Assembly: GCA_007695035.1 (NCBI GenBank)
Contig: REEO01000041.1
Coordinates: 1 to 64,000 of the forward strand
Length of the DNA stretch: 64,000 nucleotides
Direction of reading: 5' to 3'
Source of the DNA: Saprospirales bacterium
GTDB taxonomy: Bacteria; Bacteroidota; Bacteroidia; Chitinophagales; Saprospiraceae
The position numbers and the translations under genes were made by a program. Under the pieces are notes generated by a model. That model ran no database searches, was not told the DNA's origin, and worked only from the letters and a program-made list of their open reading frames with translations. Positions 8,273 to 15,441 of this stretch are shown here, one piece after another (positions within the stretch are counted from its first letter, which is position 1; every line of letters begins with the position of its first letter).

Positions 8273-9673
8273 ATGAAAAAAAAGCAGACTGACAGGGAAG
8301 TCTTTAGGGACAGTGTGTCCACCATTGACGAGTCGGGCAGGAGGAACTGGATTTATCCGGTAAAACCGAGCGGTAAGTTTTACAATTATCGCGTTTACCT
8401 CTCCTACCTCCTTCTCGCCATATTGGTTTTCACACCTTTTATCAGGGTCAATGACAGGCCACTCTTTCTATTTGATATACTGGAGGGCAGGTTTATACTT
8501 TTTGGTAAGATATTTTGGCCCCAGGATTTCTTTATTTTCGGCCTGACTATGATCACCCTCATAGTCCTGTTGATTCTATTTACCGTGGCTTTTGGCCGGA
8601 TTTTCTGCGGATGGATCTGCCCGCAGACTATCTTCATGGAAATGCTCTTCAGGCGCATTGAATACTTTATAGAGGGCTCTGCATCAAAGATGAAATTGCG
8701 GGACAAAAGACCCTGGGACTGGGAGAAAATAAGGGTGAGGGGTACCAAGTATGTCGTTTTTTGGGGAGTCTCTTTCCTCATTGGCAATATTTTCCTTGCT
8801 TACATCATCGGATCAGACCAACTCCTTGAAATCGTGACCTCCCCACCCACGGAGCATCTGACGGGTTTTATTGCCATGTTGATCTTCACCACCGTCTTTT
8901 TCTTTATCTACTCCTGGTTCAGGGAGCAGGTCTGCATTGTGGTGTGTCCCTATGGCAGGCTGCAGGGCGTGATGCTTGACAGGGACTCCATGGTGGTCGC
9001 CTACGATTATGTGCGGGGAGAACCTCGCGGAAAAATCAGTAAAACCGCCCCGGATGACCTCGGAGACTGTATCGATTGCGACCTCTGTGTGAAAGTGTGC
9101 CCCACGGGCATCGACATCAGGAACGGCACCCAGATGGAATGCGTGCACTGCACCGCCTGTATGGATGCCTGTGACAGCATTATGGAAAAAGTCAACAGGC
9201 CAAAGGGTTTGATACGCTACGCCTCTGAAGAGGGAATTGCAAAAAACAAACCGCTTAGATTCACTCCGAGAATGCGGATTTACTCGGTGGTTTTGCTGGC
9301 ATTAGTAGGACTGCTGTCTTTTATTCTGGTGACCAGAGCCGATGTGGAGGCCAGAATACTGAGAGTCGGTGGTCAACTCTACCACATACAGGAAGAGGAG
9401 GGTACCATCAGCAATTTGTACAACCTGCATTTGGTTAATAAAACTTTCCGGGAAGTACCGGTGGAGTTGCGCCTTTTGAACTTCGATGGAAGAATCGATA
9501 TCGTCGGGGACCGGCAATTGAACGTGCCACCTGAGAGTAATATCCAGAGTCCCATACTGATTTACCTCGACCGGGATCAAATACAGCAGCGGACTACTGA
9601 AATTGAGATTGGAATATATTCAGGTGATGATCGGATCAGCACCTACAGGACAAATTTTCACGGACCTAATTAA
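8273..9673 (+). CDS. ccoG: cbb3 oxidase accessory polyferredoxin (CcoG/FixG)
   Basis: Membrane protein with two 4Fe-4S clusters, known as a cupric reductase in copper delivery to the cbb3 oxidase. The 466-residue protein has transmembrane helices in the N-terminal half with FCGWICPQTIF, and a ferredoxin segment CIDCDLCVKVCP (from C266) and CVHCTACMDACD (from C290). One more helix follows, then a C-terminal Ig-like domain typical of FixG. The gene lies 11 bases upstream of ccoH and belongs to the same operon. Confidence 0.94.
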   Translation: MKKKQTDREVFRDSVSTIDESGRRNWIYPVKPSGKFYNYRVYLSYLLLAILVFTPFIRVNDRPLFLFDILEGRFILFGKIFWPQDFFIFGLTMITLIVLLILFTVAFGRIFCGWICPQTIFMEMLFRRIEYFIEGSASKMKLRDKRPWDWEKIRVRGTKYVVFWGVSFLIGNIFLAYIIGSDQLLEIVTSPPTEHLTGFIAMLIFTTVFFFIYSWFREQVCIVVCPYGRLQGVMLDRDSMVVAYDYVRGEPRGKISKTAPDDLGDCIDCDLCVKVCPTGIDIRNGTQMECVHCTACMDACDSIMEKVNRPKGLIRYASEEGIAKNKPLRFTPRMRIYSVVLLALVGLLSFILVTRADVEARILRVGGQLYHIQEEEGTISNLYNLHLVNKTFREVPVELRLLNFDGRIDIVGDRQLNVPPESNIQSPILIYLDRDQIQQRTTEIEIGIYSGDDRISTYRTNFHGPN

Positions 9674-9684
9674 AAAACTGAATT

Positions 9685-10125
9685 ATGAGCTGGGGTTACA
9701 AAATACTATTTCTTTATCTGGGCTTTGTCGCCATCATACTGACATTGGTTGTGAGTTCTTTTGGTTACGAAGTTCAAGTAGTGGCGGAAAACTACTACGA
9801 AAGGGAACTTCACCAACAGGATGTTATTGACGGGACTTTCAATATGAGAGATCTCGGAGAAAAGCCGGAGATCGTCTTCGAAGACAGTGGCATGTACATT
9901 CACCTGCCTGAGTCGCTGAGCGAAAAAACTCCCAAATCCGGTGAGTTGTGGCTGTACAATGTCATGCGCTATCAGCAAGATTACAAATTTGAGTTTGAAG
10001 ACCACGAAGAGGTGTACTTTACCGTTCCTGCGCCCCATTTGACCAGGGGGAATTTTATCCTGAAACTCAGATGGAGTCAGGATGGCACCCCTTATTATTT
10101 TGAAGAGCGTGTAAATCTAAATTAG
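9685..10125 (+). CDS. ccoH: FixH/CcoH family assembly protein
   Basis: Assembly factor that stabilises the cbb3 complex. The 146 residues comprise one N-terminal membrane helix (about 5-26, with SWGYKILFLYLGF) and a periplasmic domain that contains the family's NYYERE segment near residue 37 and a C-terminal GNFILKLRWSQDG. It sits 11 bases after ccoG and one base before the next gene, so co-expression is likely. Confidence 0.85.
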   Translation: MSWGYKILFLYLGFVAIILTLVVSSFGYEVQVVAENYYERELHQQDVIDGTFNMRDLGEKPEIVFEDSGMYIHLPESLSEKTPKSGELWLYNVMRYQQDYKFEFEDHEEVYFTVPAPHLTRGNFILKLRWSQDGTPYYFEERVNLN

Positions 10126-10126
10126 G

Positions 10127-10810
10127 GTGGAAATAATAACGGCCGGTTTATTGATGGGGCTTGCTTCGGGACTTCACTGCCTCGGTATGTGTGGTCCACT
10201 GGTGGCTTCATTCCCCAACAAATCGGTGCTTTATCCGTGGTGGATGGACACTTACCATCTGGGTAGAATAAGTATTTACGGACTTTTGGGGGTGATCTCC
10301 GGTTTTTTGGGAAGTCTGATATCCTTTGCCAGCTTTCACCTGTTTGCCGGTTTTGTCATTCTCCTATTGTTGGCTGTCGGACTGGCTTTTGCGTGGCGGA
10401 GCGACCTGCATGTGAATTTACTGAACAGGGGACTTTTTCAAAAGTGGTGGATGAAGGCGGCCAATACCAATGGTCCCGGTGGGCGCGCTGCCCTGGGTGC
10501 AATGAATGGGTTGCTGCCCTGTGGAATGGTTTACTTTGCACTGGCCACTTCACTGGCGTGGGGCTCTACGGGAAGCGGGGTGGTATTCATGCTCTCTTTC
10601 GGTCTCGGCACCCTGCCCATTTTGCTGATGATACCGATTGCCGGCAATATGCTATCCCCGGCTTTTAAGCGAAAATTCAAGCCTATGAGACCCATACTTT
10701 TAATCGCCAGTTTGCTCATCGTTTTTTGGAGGGTGGTGGTTCAACCAATGGGCTGGGATGCCCTCCTGCCCTGGATAGAAGCCCCAACAATGTGCGGTGG
10801 ACTAAGCTGA
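10127..10810 (+). CDS. DsbD_2/TauE-SafE-type membrane protein, last gene of the cco operon
   Basis: A 227-residue polytopic membrane protein starting at a GTG one base after the ccoH stop. The N-terminal GLASGLHCLGMCGPL carries the HCxGMCGP signature of the UreH-like/DsbD_2 transmembrane family, and a second conserved block is ALGAMNGLLPCGMVY. Members recur at the end of cbb3 operons and are thought to take part in copper or thiol handling during assembly; the exact role is not established. The cysteines H-C-L-G-M-C and P-C-G are candidates for metal or redox chemistry. Confidence 0.8.
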   Translation: MEIITAGLLMGLASGLHCLGMCGPLVASFPNKSVLYPWWMDTYHLGRISIYGLLGVISGFLGSLISFASFHLFAGFVILLLLAVGLAFAWRSDLHVNLLNRGLFQKWWMKAANTNGPGGRAALGAMNGLLPCGMVYFALATSLAWGSTGSGVVFMLSFGLGTLPILLMIPIAGNMLSPAFKRKFKPMRPILLIASLLIVFWRVVVQPMGWDALLPWIEAPTMCGGLS

Positions 10811-10850
10811 AACCGCCTTTAAAGAATCATTCAGTTTTCTCTTTAGGTTA

Positions 10851-10886
10851 GGGGGTTCCGGATAATGTTTCGGACCCCCCTTTCAT
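10851..10886 (+). terminator. Intrinsic terminator of the cco operon
   Basis: GGGGGTTCCG pairs with CGGACCCCCC across a 10-base loop, with one bulged T, and is followed by a T-rich tract. It lies 40 bases after the stop of the last cco gene. Confidence 0.75.
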
Positions 10887-11084
10887 TTTGAACGGGTATC
10901 CACATGGCTGCCACCCTTATGATTATTGCCAGCTAACAACTTACCGGAAATATGGTTTTGGAGAATGGTGACCCGGAAAGGGTTTGAAGGTGGAAACCCA
11001 CATGGAGGGGCTGGTCCTTTTTTTGATTTTTTTGTCTGTAAATCAACTGCTGAGAGAAGAAGAACCAGACGCTATTTTTTTAAT

Positions 11085-11377
11085 ATTCTGAAGAACTCGA
11101 TTACAGCTTTCCCTGCGTTTTCTTTGCCGGCAACAGGGAGGAATTATACGAAAACTACAGCGTTAGAGCATTTCCAACCTATATTATTGTCAAAGATAAT
11201 AGCATGGTATTCAAGGGCAGTCTGTCAAATTCCGAAAGATGGCTGGCAGATAATCTCCCTGATTCTAGATTGAAATCACTTTTTCCTTCCTGCCGGGCAG
11301 GTAGGTGTAATGTGGAGATCTGGTTGAAAAACCCTGCTTTTTTAACTATCCATGGTAGTTGGTATGCTCAGGGATAA
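11085..11377 (+). pseudogene. Decayed thioredoxin-fold fragment
   Basis: One frame from 11085 to the TAA at 11375-11377 reads a start-less peptide with NREELYENY, VRAFPTYIIVKDN and GSLSNSERWL. This resembles the C-terminal half of thioredoxin-like domains (cis-proline in RAFPT followed by two strands). A stop codon precedes it, and the upstream sequence in another frame (from about 11002) continues without a clear CxxC motif. I read this as a remnant of a frameshifted gene; it is short and could be chance. Confidence 0.35.
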
Positions 11378-11396
11378 TCTTTTTGATTCCCTTTCA

Positions 11397-11789
11397 TTAT
11401 TCCGATTGAGACCAGTGGGAAACCCACCTTCCCACCACATAGCCGATAATCACCAGCGTTAAGGCGAGTATGTTGTTTGCGAGAATATTGAAAAGGGCCA
11501 GTTTGTACTCTCCTGATTTCAACAGATTGAGGTTTTCCAGACTGAAGGTGGAGAAGGTGGTAAAGCTGCCGAGTACGCCCACAAACAAAAAGGATTTTAA
11601 CTCCACGCTCATACCTTTCCTCTCCCACAATCCCCACAGCACACCAATAATCAGTGCACCCAGGGAGTTCGCCACCAGAGTCCCCCAGGGGAAGCCCATT
11701 CCGAGCCACTTGTGCGTAAATACAGAGGTAAAATACCGCGCGGCAGCCCCTACGGCCCCGCCAAACATAAGAAGTACAATTTGTGCCAT
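11397..11789 (-). CDS. crcB: Fluoride ion channel (CrcB/Fluc)
   Basis: Exports toxic fluoride as a dual-topology dimer. The ATG at 11789 gives 130 residues with four hydrophobic helices. Family marks are the N-terminal GGAVGAAARY, the conserved asparagine in LVANSLGAL and the signature GSFTTFSTFS. The length is typical. It is a single-gene unit. A fluoride riboswitch was looked for upstream and not convincingly found. Confidence 0.92.
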   Translation of the reverse strand: MAQIVLLMFGGAVGAAARYFTSVFTHKWLGMGFPWGTLVANSLGALIIGVLWGLWERKGMSVELKSFLFVGVLGSFTTFSTFSLENLNLLKSGEYKLALFNILANNILALTLVIIGYVVGRWVSHWSQSE

Positions 11790-12406
11790 CTTTCCTTTTT
11801 TTCTTCCCGCTCCATTGAGCAAAAAACAGTTCGCATTCGCTACCGGGACCAAACTTCACATCACTTTCCCGGACCGGGTGCAGATGCGTTAAGCAATCTC
11901 CATCACCGTAAAGGTAGGCTGTTTTAATAAATTGGTTTGGCTCAGGTGGCGGTTTTGTGATATTGGGGCCAGGCTAGTTGTGATTTGGTGAGTCTGTGAT
12001 TTGGTGAGTGGTATTCTTAGCCGCAAGCTCTATGTGGCATGTATTCTATCAATTCCTTGGAATTGAATATACTGATGGATCTTTCTTGCGAATACTGGTT
12101 TGATGCGATGGCCTTTGTGTATTTGACCCCTAACCCTGCGTTACGTCCGCTGGAAATTTAACCAATAGAGAATCTCATGGTGGAGGAATATAATTAATAG
12201 ATTACAGTAGTGTAAGATGCATAAATCATTGTGTGTCTAAGGATCGGGATTTTGCGGTTGATTTAGGAATCCAATATGCATGGCTATTCAACACGCAAAA
12301 TATTGGGTCTCTTCAACGGATATTGGATCTAAACCCGGATTTGGGTAGGGGAGATTCGCAAGGTGTTGCGTATCTACGGATTTGGGGAAATTTGATTGAT
12401 GGGTAG
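11790..12406. other. Gene-poor spacer
   Basis: No open frame with recognisable protein content. It holds repeat copy B (11976-12009) and otherwise AT-rich sequence without a feature I can name. Confidence 0.5.
11976..12009 (-). repeat. Dispersed intergenic repeat, copy B
   Basis: Reverse-strand partner of the repeat at 78-111 (31 of 34 identical). Internally it is a 14-base direct repeat, GTGATTTGGTGAGT, at 11980-11993 and 11996-12009, a period of 16. It is not flanked by target-site-like duplications that I can see. Confidence 0.6.
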
Positions 12407-12432
12407 AAAATACGCACGGCCGCGTGTATTTT
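12407..12432 (-). terminator. Palindromic hairpin downstream of the VOC gene
   Basis: A near-perfect 26-base inverted repeat: AAAATAC on one side, GTATTTT on the other, and a GC-rich CGGCCG centre, with one mismatch and one wobble per arm. On the minus strand it ends in a T-run about 80 bases after the VOC gene stop, as expected for an intrinsic terminator. Its symmetry would let it act in both directions. Confidence 0.5.
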
Positions 12433-12469
12433 CAGATATTAACCATATATCCTAACGGTCTATATCGCC

Positions 12470-12507
12470 TTTCCACTTTCTGTACTTTGTACTTTCTAAA
12501 CTTTCTA
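12470..12507. repeat. Degenerate ACTTTCTGT-type simple repeat
   Basis: Tandem variants of ACTTTCTGT, ACTTTGT, ACTTTCTAA and ACTTTCTAC, abutting the 3' end of the VOC gene. It is low-complexity sequence of unknown role. Confidence 0.45.
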
Positions 12508-12508
12508 C

Positions 12509-13564
12509 TCAATCCCTGACCCGTCGAAATTGGAGGGTATTGATCATCCAGTTGGGCAGGCTTTTTTCAGGGCCTCTTTTCTTCAGGTCCATGAACCAGC
12601 CCAGTTTTTTTATAATGGGCAGTTTGTGGGCTTCGACAAATTCGATGGGTGTGCCATCGGGGTCTGAGATATAGGAAAACTGACCTGCGGTTTCTCCCAT
12701 ATCGAAGCTGTTTGCACTGTTTACGGTAAATGGGTAACCCTTTTCACGGCATTCTCTCTCAAGGTGGTCCATCCCCTTTACGTCGAAACAAAGATGAATA
12801 TATCCGAGTTCTCCCCAGATGCGGTCTTTGAAAATGTGGCCGGGTTTGCGGTCCAGGGCCTGCACCAATTCAATCCGACTCGGTCCCAGCAACTTGCTGA
12901 ATGGACCCTTGCGGGCTTTGTGCCCGAGTACCAAGCGCCGGTAGTTTTGTTCGCCACCGGGCAGTTTCGCCCACTCTTCAAATTGACCCGTTTCATCACA
13001 AATGACTTCCTCGTACTCCAAAATTCCGGAGTACACCTCCATGGCCTTATCAATGTCTGATACTCCGATTACCGCTCCGTAAACTCCACCGGTGGGTGAC
13101 TTTTGTTTCTTGTAGTACTCCTGCGCTTCTACGACCTCAAAAAGGTTGTGGAACGGGTCGCGAAGGTAGTAATGGCGATTTCCGTCCGGTCCGAGGCTCA
13201 GCTCACTCAGGATTTCCACTCCCATTTCAGTGTGCAATTTGTACGAGCGCTCAATATCGCGGGTTTTCATCTTGCAGATGTAAATTCCACAATCCCCCAG
13301 CCGGGTGTCAAAAACGGGTGCTTTGGGTTCCATACCGGTGTGTTCCCATACTTCAAATCCGCCCCCACCTTCCATATTTATGGCCAGTGCAGCGTAGCGC
13401 TCACAGACCTGGTCGTTGGTGTAGTGCAACATAAGCTCGGCCACAGCGGTATCTTCGAAGACCTTGATGTCCATCCCAAATACTTTGCGATACCACTTCC
13501 ATCCTTCGCGGGCATTTTTAAGCCCTATCCCAATTTGTTGAATTCCCACCAGGTTTTTATTCAT
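12509..13564 (-). CDS. Two-module VOC (glyoxalase/dioxygenase fold) protein
   Basis: A 351-residue protein from the ATG at 13564 (a TTG at 13609 is an alternative). It has two vicinal-oxygen-chelate modules: residues about 1-145, beginning IQQIGIGLKN and ending NLFEVVEA, and about 155-330, with YGAVIGVSDI and ending TPIEFVEA. In metal-dependent VOC enzymes the first strand usually carries a histidine (HIGI). Here module 1 has Q at that place and module 2 has no histidine either, while the last-strand glutamates and a histidine in GYIHLCFDV remain. The metal site may be altered. It resembles dioxygenase relatives of the 4-hydroxyphenylpyruvate dioxygenase type in length, but I do not see enough to assign a substrate. 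Confidence 0.75.
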   Translation of the reverse strand: MNKNLVGIQQIGIGLKNAREGWKWYRKVFGMDIKVFEDTAVAELMLHYTNDQVCERYAALAINMEGGGGFEVWEHTGMEPKAPVFDTRLGDCGIYICKMKTRDIERSYKLHTEMGVEILSELSLGPDGNRHYYLRDPFHNLFEVVEAQEYYKKQKSPTGGVYGAVIGVSDIDKAMEVYSGILEYEEVICDETGQFEEWAKLPGGEQNYRRLVLGHKARKGPFSKLLGPSRIELVQALDRKPGHIFKDRIWGELGYIHLCFDVKGMDHLERECREKGYPFTVNSANSFDMGETAGQFSYISDPDGTPIEFVEAHKLPIIKKLGWFMDLKKRGPEKSLPNWMINTLQFRRVRD

Positions 13565-13763
13565 CTGATTGCCGTTTTCATCCTCTTTTACCGGTTTACT
13601 TTTTGCCAATAAACGGTCTGACTCAATGACCGGTTTGTCATGTCATACCTCAGGAAAATATTTCCCGATTCGCAAAGGGACAAACATAATGCTTTTCCCA
13701 CAGACCAACCTATTGCTGATTGTATTATTCATCAATGAGTCCACTCCGAATTACGGTGTTTTA

Positions 13764-13796
13764 ATGGACAATGGACAGTTGACAATGGACAATGGG
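13764..13796. repeat. ATGGACA-type tandem repeat
   Basis: Four near-copies of the heptamer ATGGACA, arranged as two direct repeats around AGTTG, in the spacer between the VOC gene and xdhC. No coding potential is evident. The rest of 13610-13993 shows no gene. Confidence 0.5.
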
Positions 13797-13993
13797 GTGG
13801 TTCTGGCGAGAATTCAGGGACCTGGGAAGGGTAATGATTTTTGGGAAATTCGATCCCTAGGATATTGGTTTCTCGCGACGCAAAGAAGCTAATTTTGCCA
13901 AAAAAACCTCCACAATTTACACTCCCAGAATATCGATAAATTGCAGATAACAAAGCACTTACTTCGACAAAAGCCATCAACCATCAGCCCCCA

Positions 13994-14959
13994 TCACCCG
14001 TATCGCTTCCTCATCCCCTCTTTGGCGTTTTTGTAAAGGATGAGTTGAGCTGCGATGCTGATACCGATTTCAGAAGTGGTTTCACTTTTTATGTCAAGGC
14101 CTATAGGAGCGACTATCTTATCCAGATCGCTTTGTGGATGACCTTCATCCAGCAATTCACGCCAGAGAACCTCAATTTTTCGGACACTTCCCATCATTCC
14201 GATGTAGCGAAACTGCTTGCCCAACAATCGCCTGGCGATTACTTTATCGGTGCGATAGCCGAAGGAAATAATTACCACATACACGTGGTTTCCCTCCGGA
14301 ATGTGACGGTCAATTTCCTCGTAGCGGACGATTTTTTTAAAATGAGCAAAGGGATTTTCCACAAAGGTGTTGAGTCCGGGTCTGTGGTCGAGCAGGTGAA
14401 TTTCAAAGTCCAGTGTGGACAGTATTTCGCACAGGGCGAGACCGACATGGCCACCCCCGATAACATAAACACGGGATTGAAGATTTACCGGCACGGTGAG
14501 TTTCCATTTTCCCGGTTTTTCTCCCGCAGTAAACTCGCTGTCTCTTGCGAATTCTTCGTTGAGATTGACGCCCGATTGGTTGTAGGTTATGAGTAGTTCT
14601 TTGCGGCCGTCAATTTCCTTAATCCAATTCAAGTCCTCTGAATCCAGATAAAAGAAAGCGATGGTTTGCTCCCCGGAACAGATCATTCCCGATTTGTTCG
14701 AGGAGGCCTCAGACTGGTGTTTTTGATGTTTGAGAAATGGATCAAAACGGCCGTGATCGAGTAATGATTTGGAGAGTTCGACCAATTTGTGTTCCATAAT
14801 ACCTCCCCCAATGGTACCGGTCATTTGATTTTTGGATGCGAGCATGTGAAAGCCTTTTCGACCGGGACTGCTCCCACTGTGATCGGTTACAACCATCAAT
14901 ACAGCTCTGCGGTCATCTTTGAGTATTTTATATGCCTCTTTGAAAAATGTTAAAACCAT
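13994..14959 (-). CDS. xdhC: XdhC/CoxI-family molybdenum cofactor insertion protein
   Basis: Binds molybdenum cofactor, helps its sulfuration and inserts it into xanthine dehydrogenase. The ATG at 14959 gives 321 residues. An N-terminal XdhC/CoxI domain has DHSGSSPGRKG and GTIGGGIMEHKL. The C-terminal Rossmann domain carries VYVIGGGHVGLALC. The start overlaps the stop of the membrane-protein gene by 10 bases, so this is the last gene of the xdh operon and is probably translationally coupled. Confidence 0.9.
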   Translation of the reverse strand: MVLTFFKEAYKILKDDRRAVLMVVTDHSGSSPGRKGFHMLASKNQMTGTIGGGIMEHKLVELSKSLLDHGRFDPFLKHQKHQSEASSNKSGMICSGEQTIAFFYLDSEDLNWIKEIDGRKELLITYNQSGVNLNEEFARDSEFTAGEKPGKWKLTVPVNLQSRVYVIGGGHVGLALCEILSTLDFEIHLLDHRPGLNTFVENPFAHFKKIVRYEEIDRHIPEGNHVYVVIISFGYRTDKVIARRLLGKQFRYIGMMGSVRKIEVLWRELLDEGHPQSDLDKIVAPIGLDIKSETTSEIGISIAAQLILYKNAKEGMRKRYG

Positions 14960-15441
14960 ACACTGCTCATTGAATAATAAATTGCCATCAATCCCGAAAA
15001 TAGAGCACTTGCCCAAAACCGATACTTCAAATTGACCTTGTTTTGAATGACAAAATTTGCCCCAATCGAAATCGGAATATTAATTAAAAACGCTATGGTA
15101 GCAGATTGTAGAAGCAGTAGGGATATTTCATCTGCTTTTCCACTGACGAGATAAACAATGCACAAGTGTCTGGCGATCCATAGAGGATTGAAGTAAATCA
15201 GTGCCAGCGAAGTATTGGCGACCATTCTCCGCCTTTTATCCATTTTCCCTATCCGGCGCTCAATCCATCTAAAATAAGTCTGGATTTCCCAGGCGTAAAG
15301 AGTACTTCCCATGATAAAAATTCCCAGGCCTCTCCAGACACTGTAATCCCCTGTAATTAATGCCGCGATGGTATCTCCGGAAAAATAAATCAAGCCCCCG
15401 GTGATGGCCTGCTTAAAAAAGCTCCGTTTGTTTGGCTTCAT
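14950..15441 (-). CDS. Integral membrane protein embedded in the xdh operon (Mpv17/PMP22-like)
   Basis: A 163-residue, very hydrophobic protein with four probable helices. By eye it follows the Mpv17/PMP22 layout: a first helix with TGG..FSGDTIAA, an aromatic segment ending YFRWIERRIG, a third helix after RRRMVANTS, and a last pair with GANFVIQNKVNLKYRFW. The similarity is weak and not conclusive. The gene overlaps the end of xdhB by 29 bases and the start of xdhC by 10, so it is locked into the operon. Purine or urate transport, or a link to quinones, are guesses. Confidence 0.7.
   Translation of the reverse strand: MKPNKRSFFKQAITGGLIYFSGDTIAALITGDYSVWRGLGIFIMGSTLYAWEIQTYFRWIERRIGKMDKRRRMVANTSLALIYFNPLWIARHLCIVYLVSGKADEISLLLLQSATIAFLINIPISIGANFVIQNKVNLKYRFWASALFSGLMAIYYSMSSVWF

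Noticed and set aside
10926-11273. Open frame of 115 codons on the plus strand after the cco operon
   Set aside because: The translation is low in protein-like features (FFDFFVCKS, ERRRTRRYFF) and overlaps the thioredoxin-like remnant, which lies in another frame.
11865-11915. Fluoride riboswitch candidate upstream of crcB (minus strand starts GGTGATGGAG and later has TAACGC and TGATG)
   Set aside because: The first stem cannot form (no CACC-like partner after the loop) and the bases after TGATG are not complementary to GGAG, so the required pseudoknot is missing.
13569-13892. Open frame of 107 codons across the ATGGACA repeat
   Set aside because: It reads through a simple repeat and overlaps the VOC gene end region; no recognisable sequence.
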